Shown: in pieces, positions 8,183 to 16,770 of the stretch
How positions within the stretch are numbered: position 1 is the first letter of the stretch
Layout: every line of letters starts with the position of its first letter
Assembly: GCA_945928315.1 (NCBI GenBank)
Contig: CAMENN010000007.1
Location: 1 to 48,592, forward strand
Reading direction: 5' to 3'
From: an uncultured Clostridia bacterium
Lineage (GTDB): Bacteria > Bacillota > Clostridia > Christensenellales > Aristaeellaceae
Length of the DNA: 48,592 nt
Made by a program: the position numbers and the translations under genes
Notes under the pieces: generated by a model
Told to the model about the DNA's origin: nothing
The model's input: only the letters and a program-made list of their open reading frames with translations
The model's database searches: none

Positions 8183-9313
8183 TCAGCGAACCGCGTCGGG
8201 ATTGTCAATCAGCGCGCGCATCAGCGCTGCGCTCAGCTTGGCGTTCTGCGCAAACGAGGAGAGCACGCCGCGCTCCTTTGTGGTGTGCGCACCGAAGCCG
8301 CGCAGTCCGAAGCCGTCGAGCGCCGCAACGCCCGCCAGGCTCGCGAACGACACGTCGCCCGCGCCGCCGGTGTCCTCCGCGGGCAGCTCGATGCCCTGCT
8401 CCCGGGCGACCTCCTGCGCCAGCGCGAGCAGACGCAGGCTCTTCTCCGTCGCCATGAACGGCGGATGCGAGGCGTTGACCGTCAGCTCGGTCGCAGTACC
8501 GGGTACGCCCGGCTTTTCGCAGATCGCGTGAAGCTTCCCTAGGATCTCCTCGCCGTACGCCGGATTGAAAAAGCGCACCTCCGCCAGCGCGCTGGTCTCG
8601 TCGCAGACGACATTCTCCGCCGTGCCGCCGGAAATCACGCCGACGTTCACGCTGATCTGCCGCGCGTCGTCCCGCAGTGCATAGAGCTCACCGACGACCG
8701 CGCATAGCTGCTGAATCGCGCTCGCACTGCGTAGATAAGCCGATCCCGCATGCCCTCGAATGCCCGTGCAGCGCACGCGGAAGGAGATCACACCCTTGCG
8801 CTGGCGCACAAGCGCACCGCTCTCGCGCATCGGCTCGAACACGAGGCAGGCAAAGGACTTTTTCGCCCATTCGGTGATGAGCGCACTGCTCGTGCCGGAT
8901 CCGATCTCCTCGTCCGCATTCAGCACGCAGACCACGCGCGCCGTCTTCGGCAGATCCGGCAGCACATCTGCAAGCGCCGTCTGCATGATCAGCAGGCCGC
9001 CCTTCATGTCCATGACGCCGCTGCCCGTCACCTCGTCGCCGCCCAGGTCGCAAAACGGCTGGCTCTCCGCGCGCGGGAACACGGTGTCCATGTGCCCCAG
9101 CAGCAAAAGCGTGTCCTCGCCGTCGCCATAGACGCACTCGAGCGTATCGCCCACGCCCGGCGCGCTGTGGCGCGTCACCGCAAAGCCCAGCGCGCACATG
9201 TCCGATTCCACCTGCGCGGTGAAGGCCGCAAGCCCCGGCAAATCATAGCTGCCGCTGGGCAGGTTCACATACTGCGCGAGCCGCGCGACGATCCGTTCCC
9301 TCTCAAGCTCCAT
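8183..9313 (-). CDS. M20-family metallopeptidase (glutamate carboxypeptidase/ArgE-DapE type)
   Basis: A 376-residue dinuclear zinc hydrolase acting on amide bonds of small peptides or acylated amino acids. The metal and catalytic residues are in place: His74 and Asp76 in GHMDTVFP, Asp102 in VMDMKGG, the Glu pair 135-136 in NADEEIGS, Glu160 in FEP, and a C-terminal His in FGAHTTKERG. The dimerisation domain (GIRGHAG) is intact. GGAGGAAAAGCG precedes the ATG. It is the last gene of the amino-acid ABC importer operon, 17 bp after the ATPase gene, so it probably processes what that transporter brings in. The substrate cannot be read from the sequence. Confidence 0.9.
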   Translation of the reverse strand: MELERERIVARLAQYVNLPSGSYDLPGLAAFTAQVESDMCALGFAVTRHSAPGVGDTLECVYGDGEDTLLLLGHMDTVFPRAESQPFCDLGGDEVTGSGVMDMKGGLLIMQTALADVLPDLPKTARVVCVLNADEEIGSGTSSALITEWAKKSFACLVFEPMRESGALVRQRKGVISFRVRCTGIRGHAGSAYLRSASAIQQLCAVVGELYALRDDARQISVNVGVISGGTAENVVCDETSALAEVRFFNPAYGEEILGKLHAICEKPGVPGTATELTVNASHPPFMATEKSLRLLALAQEVAREQGIELPAEDTGGAGDVSFASLAGVAALDGFGLRGFGAHTTKERGVLSSFAQNAKLSAALMRALIDNPDAVR

Positions 9314-9330
9314 CGCTTTTCCTCCATTTA

Positions 9331-10080
9331 TTACAGCACCTTGCGCAGGAAGTCCTGCGTGCGCGGATTCTGCGGGTTGCCGAAGACCTCCTCCGGCGTG
9401 CCCTGCTCCATGATGATGCCCTCGTCCATGAACAGCACGCGGTCGCCGACCTCGCGGGCAAAGCCCATTTCATGCGTGACCACGACCATCGTCATGCCCT
9501 CCCGGGCGAGGCTCTTCATGACGTCGAGCACCTCGCCGACCATCTCCGGGTCGAGCGCGGAGGTCGGCTCGTCAAAGAGCATGACGTCCGGCTCCATCGC
9601 CAGCGCGCGCACGATCGCCACACGCTGCTTCTGTCCGCCGGAGAGCTGCGCCGGGTACGCCTTCGCCTTGTCGCCCAGGCCCACGCGGTCGAGCAGCTTG
9701 AGCGCGCGCAGCTCGGTGTCCGCGCGCTGCGCCTTCTTGACCTTCATCGGCGCGATGCAGATGTTCTCCAGCACGCTCAGGTGCGGGAACAGGTTGAACT
9801 GCTGGAACACCATGCCCATTCGCTCACGCAGCTGGTTGATGTTCTTGCCGGCCTTCATGACGCTCTCCCCCTCGAAGATCACGTCACCGCCGGTCGGCGT
9901 CTCCAGCAGGTTGAGGCAGCGCAGGAAGGTCGATTTGCCGGAGCCGGACGGCCCGATGATGACCACGACCTCCCCGGCGTGAATCTGCTCGTCGATGCCG
10001 CGCAGCACCTGCAGCTTGCCGAAGTGCTTTTTGAGGCCCTTGACCTCGATGAGCGTCTCTCCCTTGTTAACGGTCGCCAC
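9331..10080 (-). CDS. Polar amino acid ABC transporter ATP-binding protein (GlnQ/HisP type)
   Basis: A 249-residue ATPase energising amino acid import. Walker A is GPSGSGKST, the signature [15 protein letters not shown], Walker [15 protein letters not shown], and the switch His lies in VVTHEMGFA. The GTG start at 10080 has GGAGG six to ten bases upstream. It overlaps the end of the permease gene by 14 bp, which indicates translational coupling. Walker and signature residues are all canonical. It belongs with the permease and binding protein encoded just upstream. Confidence 0.94.
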   Translation of the reverse strand: MATVNKGETLIEVKGLKKHFGKLQVLRGIDEQIHAGEVVVIIGPSGSGKSTFLRCLNLLETPTGGDVIFEGESVMKAGKNINQLRERMGMVFQQFNLFPHLSVLENICIAPMKVKKAQRADTELRALKLLDRVGLGDKAKAYPAQLSGGQKQRVAIVRALAMEPDVMLFDEPTSALDPEMVGEVLDVMKSLAREGMTMVVVTHEMGFAREVGDRVLFMDEGIIMEQGTPEEVFGNPQNPRTQDFLRKVL

Positions 10081-10735
10081 GGCGCATCCTCCTCTCCAGC
10101 AGGCCCAGCAGGCGCGAGGTCGTGAACGTGAGCACAAAGTACACCAGCGCGGAGATCATCAGCGTCTCCAGATAGCGGAAGTTCGTGGAGGCGAGCTTGT
10201 TCGCCTGATACGTCAGCTCGTAGATGCCGATCGTGTAGAGGATCGAGGACTCCTTGATGATGACGACGAACTCGTTGCCCACGGCGGGCAGGATGTTCTT
10301 GATGGCCTGCGGCAGGATGATGTAGAGCATCGTCTGCGCGGAGGTCATGCCCAACGAGCGGGATGCCTCGCTCTGTCCGGCGTCGATGGCCTGAATGCCC
10401 GAGCGGACGATCTCCGCCATGTAGGCGGCGCTGTTGATGACCAGCGCGACGGTGCCCGCGGTCATGCGCGGCAGGCGGATGCCCAACTGTGGCAGGCCGT
10501 AGTAGATGATGAGCACCTGAACCAGCAGCGGCGTGCCGCGCAGGAACTCGATGTACACACCGGAGAGCCAGCGCAGCGGTCGGATGCGGCTCAGGCGCAT
10601 GAGTGCGACCACCACGCCCACCAGCGAGCCGAACAGCGCCGTATACAGCGCAAGCTGCACGGTGACGCCCACGCCCTCCATAAACACCGGCAGCTTCGTC
10701 GTGAGAATCTGCCAGAACGCTTCAAATGAAAACAT
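10067..10735 (-). CDS. Amino acid ABC transporter permease (HisM/GlnP type)
   Basis: A 222-residue inner-membrane permease with about five helices. It has the family segment [12 protein letters not shown] and the EAA loop [11 protein letters not shown] followed by [11 protein letters not shown], which docks on the ATPase. It probably works as a homodimer, since only one permease gene is present. GAAAGGAAG lies upstream of the ATG. It follows the binding-protein gene after a 114-bp gap holding a strong hairpin. Confidence 0.94.
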   Translation of the reverse strand: MFSFEAFWQILTTKLPVFMEGVGVTVQLALYTALFGSLVGVVVALMRLSRIRPLRWLSGVYIEFLRGTPLLVQVLIIYYGLPQLGIRLPRMTAGTVALVINSAAYMAEIVRSGIQAIDAGQSEASRSLGMTSAQTMLYIILPQAIKNILPAVGNEFVVIIKESSILYTIGIYELTYQANKLASTNFRYLETLMISALVYFVLTFTTSRLLGLLERRMRRGDR

Positions 10736-10788
10736 CGTCTTTCTTCCTTTCGCGGCGATCGCCTGTTTTCCTGCCGGGACGCCAAAAC

Positions 10789-10834
10789 CGGGGCCAGGTC
10801 CGGCCGGCTGCCGCCGATTCCGGACGAGGCCCCG
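10789..10834 (-). terminator. Intra-operon hairpin/partial terminator between binding-protein and permease genes
   Basis: On the minus strand CGGGGCC pairs with GGCCCCG, with an inner TCCGG/CCGGA stem, followed by GGTTTTGG. Such hairpins after the binding-protein gene commonly give that gene more mRNA than the membrane genes; that role is inferred here. Confidence 0.55.
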
Positions 10835-10849
10835 TTCATTCGTTCTGCG

Positions 10850-11668
10850 TTACTCCGCGGCTTCCTGCGCCTTGAGCAGCTCGGCGTTCTGGGCGCATGC
10901 CTTCTCGACCCACGCGTCGTAGGTGCCGTCAGCCACCACGCGCTCGACCGTCGCGTTGACCGCCGCCAGCAGCGTCGCGTTGTCATCGCCCTTGGCCACC
11001 GCCACGCCGACACCGTTCTTGTTGGAATCGACCGGGATCTCGGCGAATGCCAGGCCGTCATAGATGTTCATGTAGCTGGTCGCCACAATGCGCGAGCAGA
11101 TGACGCCCTCGATGTTGCCATTGAGCAACTCCATAAGCAGGGTCGGCACCTTCGGCAGCAGCAGGGATTCGCACTCCGGGAACTGGGTTTCCAGGATCGT
11201 CTGCTGGATGGTGCCCAGCTGCGCGCCGACCATCTTGCCCTTGATGTCGTCGTAGGTCTTGTACTTCTCGACATCGGCCTCGCGCACCACGAAGGGCTGC
11301 TCGCCGACGTAGTAGGTGTCAGAGAAATCGACCGCATTGCGGCGCTCCTCGGTCGCCGTCATGCCGGAGATGACCAGATCGACCTCACCCACCTGCAGCG
11401 CGGTGATCAGGCCGTTGAACTGCTGGTCGGCGATCTCCAGCTCGACGCCCAGATCCTCGGCGATCTGACGGGCCAGGTCCATCTCAAAGCCCGCTTCGTA
11501 CTCCTTGCCGTCCTCGCCGGTCATATAGAACTCAAACGGCGCGAAGCTCACCTCGGCGCCCACAACCAGCTTGCCGCTCTTTCTGATGTCATCCAGATGA
11601 TCGGCCAGCGCACAGGAGGAAACAGCCAGCAGCATCAGCGCCAGCACAAGAGCCGTGATCTTTTTCAT
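10850..11668 (-). CDS. Amino acid ABC transporter substrate-binding protein
   Basis: A 272-residue type II periplasmic-fold binding protein (PF00497 family). It has a signal peptide (about 1-22) with a possible lipid-anchor Cys in VSSCALA. The ligand-site pattern GKLVVGAEVSFAPFEF, FEMDLARQIAEDLG, VDLVISGMTATEERR and GTIQQT is that of polar amino acid binders. Two ATGs lie six bases apart; I chose 11668 because AAGGGG is nine bases before it, against three for the other. It is the first gene of a four-gene operon with permease, ATPase and peptidase. Confidence 0.93.
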   Translation of the reverse strand: MKKITALVLALMLLAVSSCALADHLDDIRKSGKLVVGAEVSFAPFEFYMTGEDGKEYEAGFEMDLARQIAEDLGVELEIADQQFNGLITALQVGEVDLVISGMTATEERRNAVDFSDTYYVGEQPFVVREADVEKYKTYDDIKGKMVGAQLGTIQQTILETQFPECESLLLPKVPTLLMELLNGNIEGVICSRIVATSYMNIYDGLAFAEIPVDSNKNGVGVAVAKGDDNATLLAAVNATVERVVADGTYDAWVEKACAQNAELLKAQEAAE

Positions 11669-11712
11669 ATTCATGCACCCCTTTTGTATATTCATAAGCT
11701 GAGCATGCGGGC

Positions 11713-11741
11713 ATTATACGGCTATTTGCATGTTCTGTCAA
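11713..11741 (-). promoter_or_regulatory. Consensus sigma-A promoter of the amino acid importer operon
   Basis: On the minus strand TTGACA (11741-11736) and TATAAT (11718-11713) are exactly 17 bp apart, a perfect match to consensus. Transcription should start near 11706, about 38 nt before the binding-protein start codon. A promoter this strong is normally held back by a repressor. Confidence 0.92.
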
Positions 11742-11756
11742 GCGAAATCGTCATAT

Positions 11757-11770
11757 TGAATTCGTATTCG
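11757..11770. promoter_or_regulatory. Possible ArgR-type operator upstream of the importer promoter
   Basis: TGAAT-TCGT-ATTCG is an inverted repeat with 4-bp spacing, like ARG boxes (TGAAT-N4-ATTCA, one mismatch). It lies about 16 bp upstream of the -35 box. This would suit an arginine-type importer, but a single short site is weak evidence. A separate ATGCAT-rich palindromic stretch lies near 11829-11852. Confidence 0.3.
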
Positions 11771-11889
11771 TCCATTTTCCCTGCTTATCGTGCATTGTAC
11801 TGTTTGAAATTAGTAAAATTCGACAATTTATGCATATGCATGCAGAATGCATACTTTTTTGCCGGCATCCTGAAGCCGGGGCATACAAA

Positions 11890-11928
11890 GGACGCCCGCC
11901 TGCGGACCATGCACGCAGACAGGCGTCC
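11890..11928 (-). terminator. Terminator of the XRE-desulfoferrodoxin gene
   Basis: Arms 11890-11904 and 11914-11928 pair over 15 bp on the minus strand (two G-U pairs) around a 9-nt loop. A short TTTGTAT tract follows, just past the stop codon at 11949. Confidence 0.75.
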
Positions 11929-11948
11929 CGTTATGAACTTCGCGCGGA

Positions 11949-12533
11949 TCAGAACCGCAGGGTGAACAGCCCGTCCCGGCTGCATCCGATGTACCAGGTG
12001 CCGTGCGCCATCGCGGGCAGGCGCAGCGCCGCGTCCTGCTCCGGGTACAGCCGCACCAGCGTCACCCGGTCATAGCCCGCGCAGGCGACGAACAGCAGGT
12101 GATGCGCCTTGTCCATCGGATGTGCCAGCGTCACATAGCGCTCCCCGTCCATCGTCTCGACGTGCGGGGTGTGCGCCGAATCACACGGCGCAGCCTGCAT
12201 CGCCTCCATCCTGCGCCCGCAGCAGGAGACGCTGACCTCGCCCGTCGCGGTGATCACGTTGCCGCACGCCGGGCAGACATAGAATTGAATTCTCTTCATG
12301 TTTCCTCCCTGAAAGCTTCGCTCCGGCAGCCCGCCGCCCAGCATGCTGTCCAGACCGACGCCCAATTCCTGTGAAATCGCGGTGAGGAGCGATACATCCG
12401 GGCAGCCCAGCCCCCGCTCCCATTTGGACACCGCCTTGTCGCTCACGCCCAGCCGCGCGGCGAGCTCGCGCTGGGTGAGCCCCCTCTCCATCCGCAGGCT
12501 GCGGATGAGTGCGCCCGTCTTCTCCTGATCCAT
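11949..12533 (-). CDS. XRE-family regulator fused to a desulfoferrodoxin-like domain
   Basis: A 194-residue fusion. Residues 6-60 are a Cro/XRE helix-turn-helix (LTQRELAARLGVSDKAVSKWERG). Residues 82-111 match the desulfoferrodoxin N-terminal iron site: CPAC (87, 90) and CCGRRM (104, 105). Residues 121-194 resemble the superoxide reductase domain: HVE (His124), HPM (His138), His144 and Cys184. The last canonical ligand, His three residues after that Cys, is Asp187. An iron-based redox or superoxide sensor is a reasonable inference; catalysis is doubtful. GAGGAGGG precedes the ATG, and the gene has its own promoter and terminator. Confidence 0.85.
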   Translation of the reverse strand: MDQEKTGALIRSLRMERGLTQRELAARLGVSDKAVSKWERGLGCPDVSLLTAISQELGVGLDSMLGGGLPERSFQGGNMKRIQFYVCPACGNVITATGEVSVSCCGRRMEAMQAAPCDSAHTPHVETMDGERYVTLAHPMDKAHHLLFVACAGYDRVTLVRLYPEQDAALRLPAMAHGTWYIGCSRDGLFTLRF

Positions 12534-12556
12534 GTGTTTTTCCCTCCTCGCGCTCC

Positions 12557-12585
12557 ATGATACCAGAGCCGCGCGAAAAAGGCAA
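12557..12585 (-). promoter_or_regulatory. Promoter of the XRE-desulfoferrodoxin gene
   Basis: On the minus strand TTGCCT (12585-12580) and TATCAT (12562-12557) are 17 bp apart, with the start codon about 24 bp further on. Confidence 0.65.
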
Positions 12586-12645
12586 TCCACGCTCCGTCGA
12601 GCCGCGCCTTTTCCCTTCCAGTCGGCCTGTCAAGCGGCATATGAA

Positions 12646-12674
12646 AAGGGACGGCAGGCCCCCCGCCGTCCCTT
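12646..12674 (-). terminator. Terminator of the MarR-ABC exporter operon
   Basis: AAGGGACGGC (12646-12655) pairs perfectly with GCCGTCCCTT (12665-12674). On the minus strand TTTTC follows directly after the stem, 10 bp past the stop codon. Confidence 0.85.
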
Positions 12675-12683
12675 CTTGTGTTG

Positions 12684-14492
12684 TCAGGTCGCAAACCCCG
12701 CATACTGCGTCATGTACAGATCGTAATACTTGCCCCGCTTTGCCAGCAGCTCCGCGTGGTTGCCCTGCTCCACGATGCGTCCCTGATCCATGACGACGAT
12801 CAGGTCGGCGTCGCGGATGGTCGAGAGCCTGTGCGCGATGACGATGCTCGTGCGGTCGCGCATGATGCTCCGCATGGCGCTCTGAATCTCCTTTTCCGTG
12901 CGGGTATCGACGCTCGACGTCGCCTCGTCGAGGATCAGGATGCGCGGCTCGGCGACAAACGCGCGCGCGATGGTCAGCAGCTGGCGCTGTCCCTGGCTGA
13001 TGTTCGCGCCGGAGGCCGTCAGCACGGTATCCACGCCCTGCGGCAGGCCTGCCACCAGGCCGTCGCAGCGGCTCATCGAGACGGCGCTCTCGAGCTTCTC
13101 CTGCGTCACATCCGCATTGGCATAAGTCAGATTCGCGCGCACGGTATCGGTAAAGAGCACCGTGTCCTGAAGCACGATGGCGACGTCCCTGCGCAGGCTT
13201 GGGCGTGCGACGTCCGTGATGTTCTGGCCGTCGATGCGGATCTCGCCGCTGTCCACGTCGTAAAAGCGCATCAGCAGGTTGACGACGGTCGTCTTGCCGC
13301 TGCCCGTCGCGCCGACGAGCGCCACGGTGAGCCCGGACGGCACATCGAGTGTGAAGTCCCGCAGCACGGGATGCCCTTCCTCATAGGAGAAGTTCACATG
13401 ACGGAAGGAGACCGCCGCCTCGCCCGTGCACAGCGCCTCGCCCTCCGCGTTTTCCGCCTCCTCATCGAGCACGGCGAACACGCGCTCCGCGCCCGCGATG
13501 GCGGTTTGGAGCTGGCCGTAGATCTGCGCGATCTCGTTGATCGGCCGGCTGAACTGCTTGGCATAGACGATGAACGCCGAAATCACGCCGACGGAGATCA
13601 GCCCGTTCACGGCGAAGCAGCCGCCGAATGCCGCGATGATCACGAAGCCAATGTTGCCGATGCAGTTCATGATCGGGCCCATGACGCCGCTGAAGATGTC
13701 CGTGCGGATGCCCGCCCGGGTCAGCGCGTCGGAGGTCTCGCAGAACGATTCCGTGGTGATGCCCTGATGGTTGTAGGCGACGACGGTGCGGTATCCGGAG
13801 ATCATCTCCTCCACCGTGCCATTGAGCTCACCGAGCAGCATCTGGCGCCTTCGAGAAAACCGGCGCACATTGCCGGACAGGAACTTCGTGGCCAGCAGCG
13901 TGAGGCCCACGGTCAGAAGGCTCAGCAGCGCGAGCTGCCAGCAGGTATAGATCATGATCGCCGCGGTGCCGACGATCGTCAGTACGCCGGAGAACAGCGA
14001 CGGCAGCGACTGGGACACCGTCGCGGAGATGTTCTCGATGTCGTTGGTCATGCGGCTCATCACGTCGCCATGCGAGTGCGTGTCCAGATAGCGAACCGGC
14101 AGATCGACGATGCGCCCGAACAGCTCGGCGCGCATGCGGCGCACGATGCGCTGGCTCAGCCGCGCGCTGAGCAGACCCTGCACGAGCTGGCTGGCGCTGT
14201 AGAGCAGATAGACCGCCAGCATCACGATCAGCGCCTGCCCCAGTATGCCCGCCCGCTCGCCCGCGATGATGTCGATCGCGCGGCTCTGCAGGCTGGGCGC
14301 GAACACGCCGCACAGCGTGCCGAAGATGACGACCACGAGCATCGCCGCGACCATCGCCTTCTCCCGTGCAAAATAGGTGAGAATCCGGCGGAGCGTCGCT
14401 CCCGCGTTCTGGGCGTGCTCCACCTCCGCAAAGCGCGAGGCCCGGTTCATCATGCCGGGAATGTTGCGCTCCGCCAGCTTGCGCTCACTCAT
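12684..14492 (-). CDS. ABC exporter half-transporter with consensus ATP site (membrane plus ATPase)
   Basis: A 602-residue half-transporter: six membrane helices (about 45-330), then an ATPase domain. Walker A is GATGSGKTT and Walker B ILILDEATSSVD, with the catalytic Glu and the switch His (VIAHRLST) present. The signature motif is altered (ISQGQRQ instead of LSGGQ). With the partner encoded just upstream, this is the split seen in heterodimeric exporters of the BmrCD/TM287-288 type. The ATG at 14492 has GAGGAGG upstream and overlaps the partner's stop by 8 bp. Drug or lipid export is likely; the substrate is unknown. Confidence 0.92.
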   Translation of the reverse strand: MSERKLAERNIPGMMNRASRFAEVEHAQNAGATLRRILTYFAREKAMVAAMLVVVIFGTLCGVFAPSLQSRAIDIIAGERAGILGQALIVMLAVYLLYSASQLVQGLLSARLSQRIVRRMRAELFGRIVDLPVRYLDTHSHGDVMSRMTNDIENISATVSQSLPSLFSGVLTIVGTAAIMIYTCWQLALLSLLTVGLTLLATKFLSGNVRRFSRRRQMLLGELNGTVEEMISGYRTVVAYNHQGITTESFCETSDALTRAGIRTDIFSGVMGPIMNCIGNIGFVIIAAFGGCFAVNGLISVGVISAFIVYAKQFSRPINEIAQIYGQLQTAIAGAERVFAVLDEEAENAEGEALCTGEAAVSFRHVNFSYEEGHPVLRDFTLDVPSGLTVALVGATGSGKTTVVNLLMRFYDVDSGEIRIDGQNITDVARPSLRRDVAIVLQDTVLFTDTVRANLTYANADVTQEKLESAVSMSRCDGLVAGLPQGVDTVLTASGANISQGQRQLLTIARAFVAEPRILILDEATSSVDTRTEKEIQSAMRSIMRDRTSIVIAHRLSTIRDADLIVVMDQGRIVEQGNHAELLAKRGKYYDLYMTQYAGFAT

Positions 14493-16215
14493 GCGGCTCC
14501 TCCTCTCCCATCTGCGAGTCGTAGATCTCCCGATAGGTTTCGCAGGTGCGCAGCAGCTCCTCATGGCTGCCGCACGCGGCGATGCGGCCCCGCTCCAGCA
14601 CCACGATCTTGTCGGCCCTGCGCACCGTGGCGATGCGCTGGGCGACGATGATCTTCGTGCTCTGCGGCGCCATCTCCGCCAGTGCGTCGTAGAGCCTGGC
14701 TTCTGTCGCCAGGTCGAGCGCGCTGGTCGCGTCGTCGAAGATCAGCACGGGCGCACGGCGGATGAGCGCACGCGCGATGGACAGGCGCTGCTTCTGACCG
14801 CCGGAGAGGCTCATGCCGCGCTCGGCGACGGGCGTCTCATAGCCGTACGGCGTGCGCAGAATGAACTTCTCCGCCTGCGCGACGGCCGCCGCCTGTTCGA
14901 TCTCCTCCTGCGAGGCGCCAGGCTTGCCCCAGGCGATGTTCTCGCCGATGCCCTCGGTGAACAGCTCGCTCTTCTGCAGCGCAATGGCGATCTGTCCGCG
15001 CAGCGCCTGCTGGTCGTATTCGCGCACATCGACGCCGTCCACGAGCACCGCGCCCTCCGTCACGTCGTAAAAGCGCGGGATCAGGCGCACGAGCGTCGAT
15101 TTGCCGCAGCCCGTCGCGCCCATGACGGCGACCGTCTCGCCCGGCTCGATCGTCAGATTGATGTGCTCGAGCACGTTATGCCCGCCGCCCGGATAGGCGA
15201 AGGACACGTCGCGCAGCTCGATGCGCCCGCGCAGCGGCGCCTTGCACGGACCGTCGCGCAGCTCCGGCTCGCTGCGCAGCACCTCGCGCACGCGCTTCCA
15301 AGAGGCCACGCCGCGGGAGATGTTCTGGAAGAGCATCACCAGCATCAGCACGCCGTTGAGCAGCTGCGTGGTGTAGGTGATCGCCGCCATGATGACGCCA
15401 GGCGTCGTCGTGCCCGCCTGCACCTGATGGGAGCCCGCCAGCAGAATCAGCGACACCACGACGTACATGATTGCGTTGACCGTCGGGTTCATGAACGCGA
15501 AAAGCGTCAGCACGCTCAGCTGCGTGCCGGTCAGCGCGTCGTTCGCCTTGCCGAAGCGCGCCTTCTCATACGCCTCGCGCACGCACGCCTTGATGACGCG
15601 TATGCCCGAGACGTCCTCCTGCATGATGGCGTTGATGCCGTCCAGCTGCGCCTGCAGGCGGACGAACATAGGAGTGGAGCGCTTCATGCAGAATGCCATC
15701 ACCGCCACGATCAGCGGAAACGCGCACAGTACGAGCCTGCCGAACGCCGGATTGAGCCTGTACATGCAGTACATGCTGCCGAAGGTCAGCATCGTCGTGC
15801 GGATCATGCCGCGCACGAACAGCGACAGGAGCGTCTGCACCTGCGTGATGTCGTTGGTCACGCGTGTGACCAGCGAGCCGGTGCCGAAGCGGTCCATCTG
15901 CGGGAAGGAAAAGGTCATGATCCGCCGGAAGCAGTCCTTGCGGATGTCATTGCCCACGTTCTGCGCGGCGATGTGCGTGAACACGTTGTTCAGCGAGCCG
16001 CACAATCCACCGAAGAGCACCAGGCCGATCATCCGGATGCCCAGCGTCAGGATGAGGTGCAGGTCGCCCACGCCCCCGTTGGCCGTGCCCAGCACGCCCT
16101 CGTCCACGATGCGGCTCATGATCGTCGGCTGGATGAGGTCCATGCTCACCTCGCTGACCATGAACGCCGCCGCCAGCAGGGCAAACAGGACGTATTTCCT
16201 CACATATTTCAGCAT
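14485..16215 (-). CDS. ABC exporter half-transporter with degenerate ATP site
   Basis: A 576-residue half-transporter: six membrane helices (about 10-300), then an ATPase domain. Walker A is GATGCGKST and the signature LSGGQKQR is intact. After Walker B the catalytic Glu is replaced by Asp (LIFDDATSALD), and the switch His is Gln (IIVAQRIAT). These changes mark the non-hydrolysing site of heterodimeric exporters and are complementary to those of the downstream partner. The ATG at 16215 has GGAGGAACG upstream and lies 2 bp after the MarR stop codon. Confidence 0.92.
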   Translation of the reverse strand: MLKYVRKYVLFALLAAAFMVSEVSMDLIQPTIMSRIVDEGVLGTANGGVGDLHLILTLGIRMIGLVLFGGLCGSLNNVFTHIAAQNVGNDIRKDCFRRIMTFSFPQMDRFGTGSLVTRVTNDITQVQTLLSLFVRGMIRTTMLTFGSMYCMYRLNPAFGRLVLCAFPLIVAVMAFCMKRSTPMFVRLQAQLDGINAIMQEDVSGIRVIKACVREAYEKARFGKANDALTGTQLSVLTLFAFMNPTVNAIMYVVVSLILLAGSHQVQAGTTTPGVIMAAITYTTQLLNGVLMLVMLFQNISRGVASWKRVREVLRSEPELRDGPCKAPLRGRIELRDVSFAYPGGGHNVLEHINLTIEPGETVAVMGATGCGKSTLVRLIPRFYDVTEGAVLVDGVDVREYDQQALRGQIAIALQKSELFTEGIGENIAWGKPGASQEEIEQAAAVAQAEKFILRTPYGYETPVAERGMSLSGGQKQRLSIARALIRRAPVLIFDDATSALDLATEARLYDALAEMAPQSTKIIVAQRIATVRRADKIVVLERGRIAACGSHEELLRTCETYREIYDSQMGEEEPHE

Positions 16216-16217
16216 GC

Positions 16218-16670
16218 TCAGCGTTCCTCCGCATTCTCCTGCCGGTACAGCCCGTCCCAGGAGGCGTTGACCCGCTCCAGCAGCGCGAGCAGCGCCGCCT
16301 TCTCCTGCCCGCTCAGGCAGGAGAACATCTGTGCATTGCGCTCCGCGCGCTGGGCCGCCGCCTCCCGCGCGGCCTCCCTGCCCGCCGGGGTCAGGCACAC
16401 GACGGTTGTGCGCTTGTCGTTCTCGCTGGGCTTTCGCGTGATCAGCCCCGCGGCCTCGAGCTTGCCCAGCACCTCGCTGGCCGAGCCGGGCTGGATGCCC
16501 AGATGCTCGGTGAGCGCGCTCTGCGTGATGGTGCTAAAATGGTCGATCACGATCAGGACGCGCTTCTGGCTGCCCTTGCCCTCGGAAACCGCACGGAGCG
16601 TATGTCCGATCTCCCGGAAATGGCTCACCAGGCGGGCGTTGATGTCCGCCTCCGTCCAGAATCCCTTCAT
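16218..16670 (-). CDS. MarR-family regulator of the ABC exporter operon
   Basis: A 150-residue winged-helix regulator: ITQSALTEHLGIQPGSASEVLGKLEAAG is split by the turn of the HTH, and NDKRTTVVCLTPAGREA forms the wing and following helix. It is the first gene of an operon with two exporter halves. Two GGTACC-centred palindromes flank and overlap its promoter, so it probably represses itself and the exporter until a ligand binds. GGAGGAAACG precedes the ATG. Confidence 0.92.
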   Translation of the reverse strand: MKGFWTEADINARLVSHFREIGHTLRAVSEGKGSQKRVLIVIDHFSTITQSALTEHLGIQPGSASEVLGKLEAAGLITRKPSENDKRTTVVCLTPAGREAAREAAAQRAERNAQMFSCLSGQEKAALLALLERVNASWDGLYRQENAEER

Positions 16671-16695
16671 GACGTTTCCTCCGTTCCTGTATAAT

Positions 16696-16748
16696 TAAAG
16701 GTACCTTTACAGTTTACACCGGGTCCGGTGCTCTGTCAAGGTACCTTT
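16696..16748 (-). promoter_or_regulatory. MarR-exporter promoter with twin palindromic operators
   Basis: On the minus strand TTGACA (16739-16734) and TAAACT (16716-16711) are 17 bp apart. A perfect 14-bp palindrome TAAAGGTACCTTTA (16696-16709) lies just downstream, and a second copy of its core, AAGGTACCTT (16738-16747), overlaps the -35 box. The centres are 40 bp apart, close to four helical turns, so both dimers would sit on the same face. Confidence 0.85.
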
Positions 16749-16770
16749 ATATATGGTTTGTGGAGGGAAA

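Noticed and set aside
12678-16698. Plus-strand open frames opposite both ABC exporter genes
   Set aside because: Low-complexity translations with no motifs, antisense to proteins with intact Walker and signature motifs.
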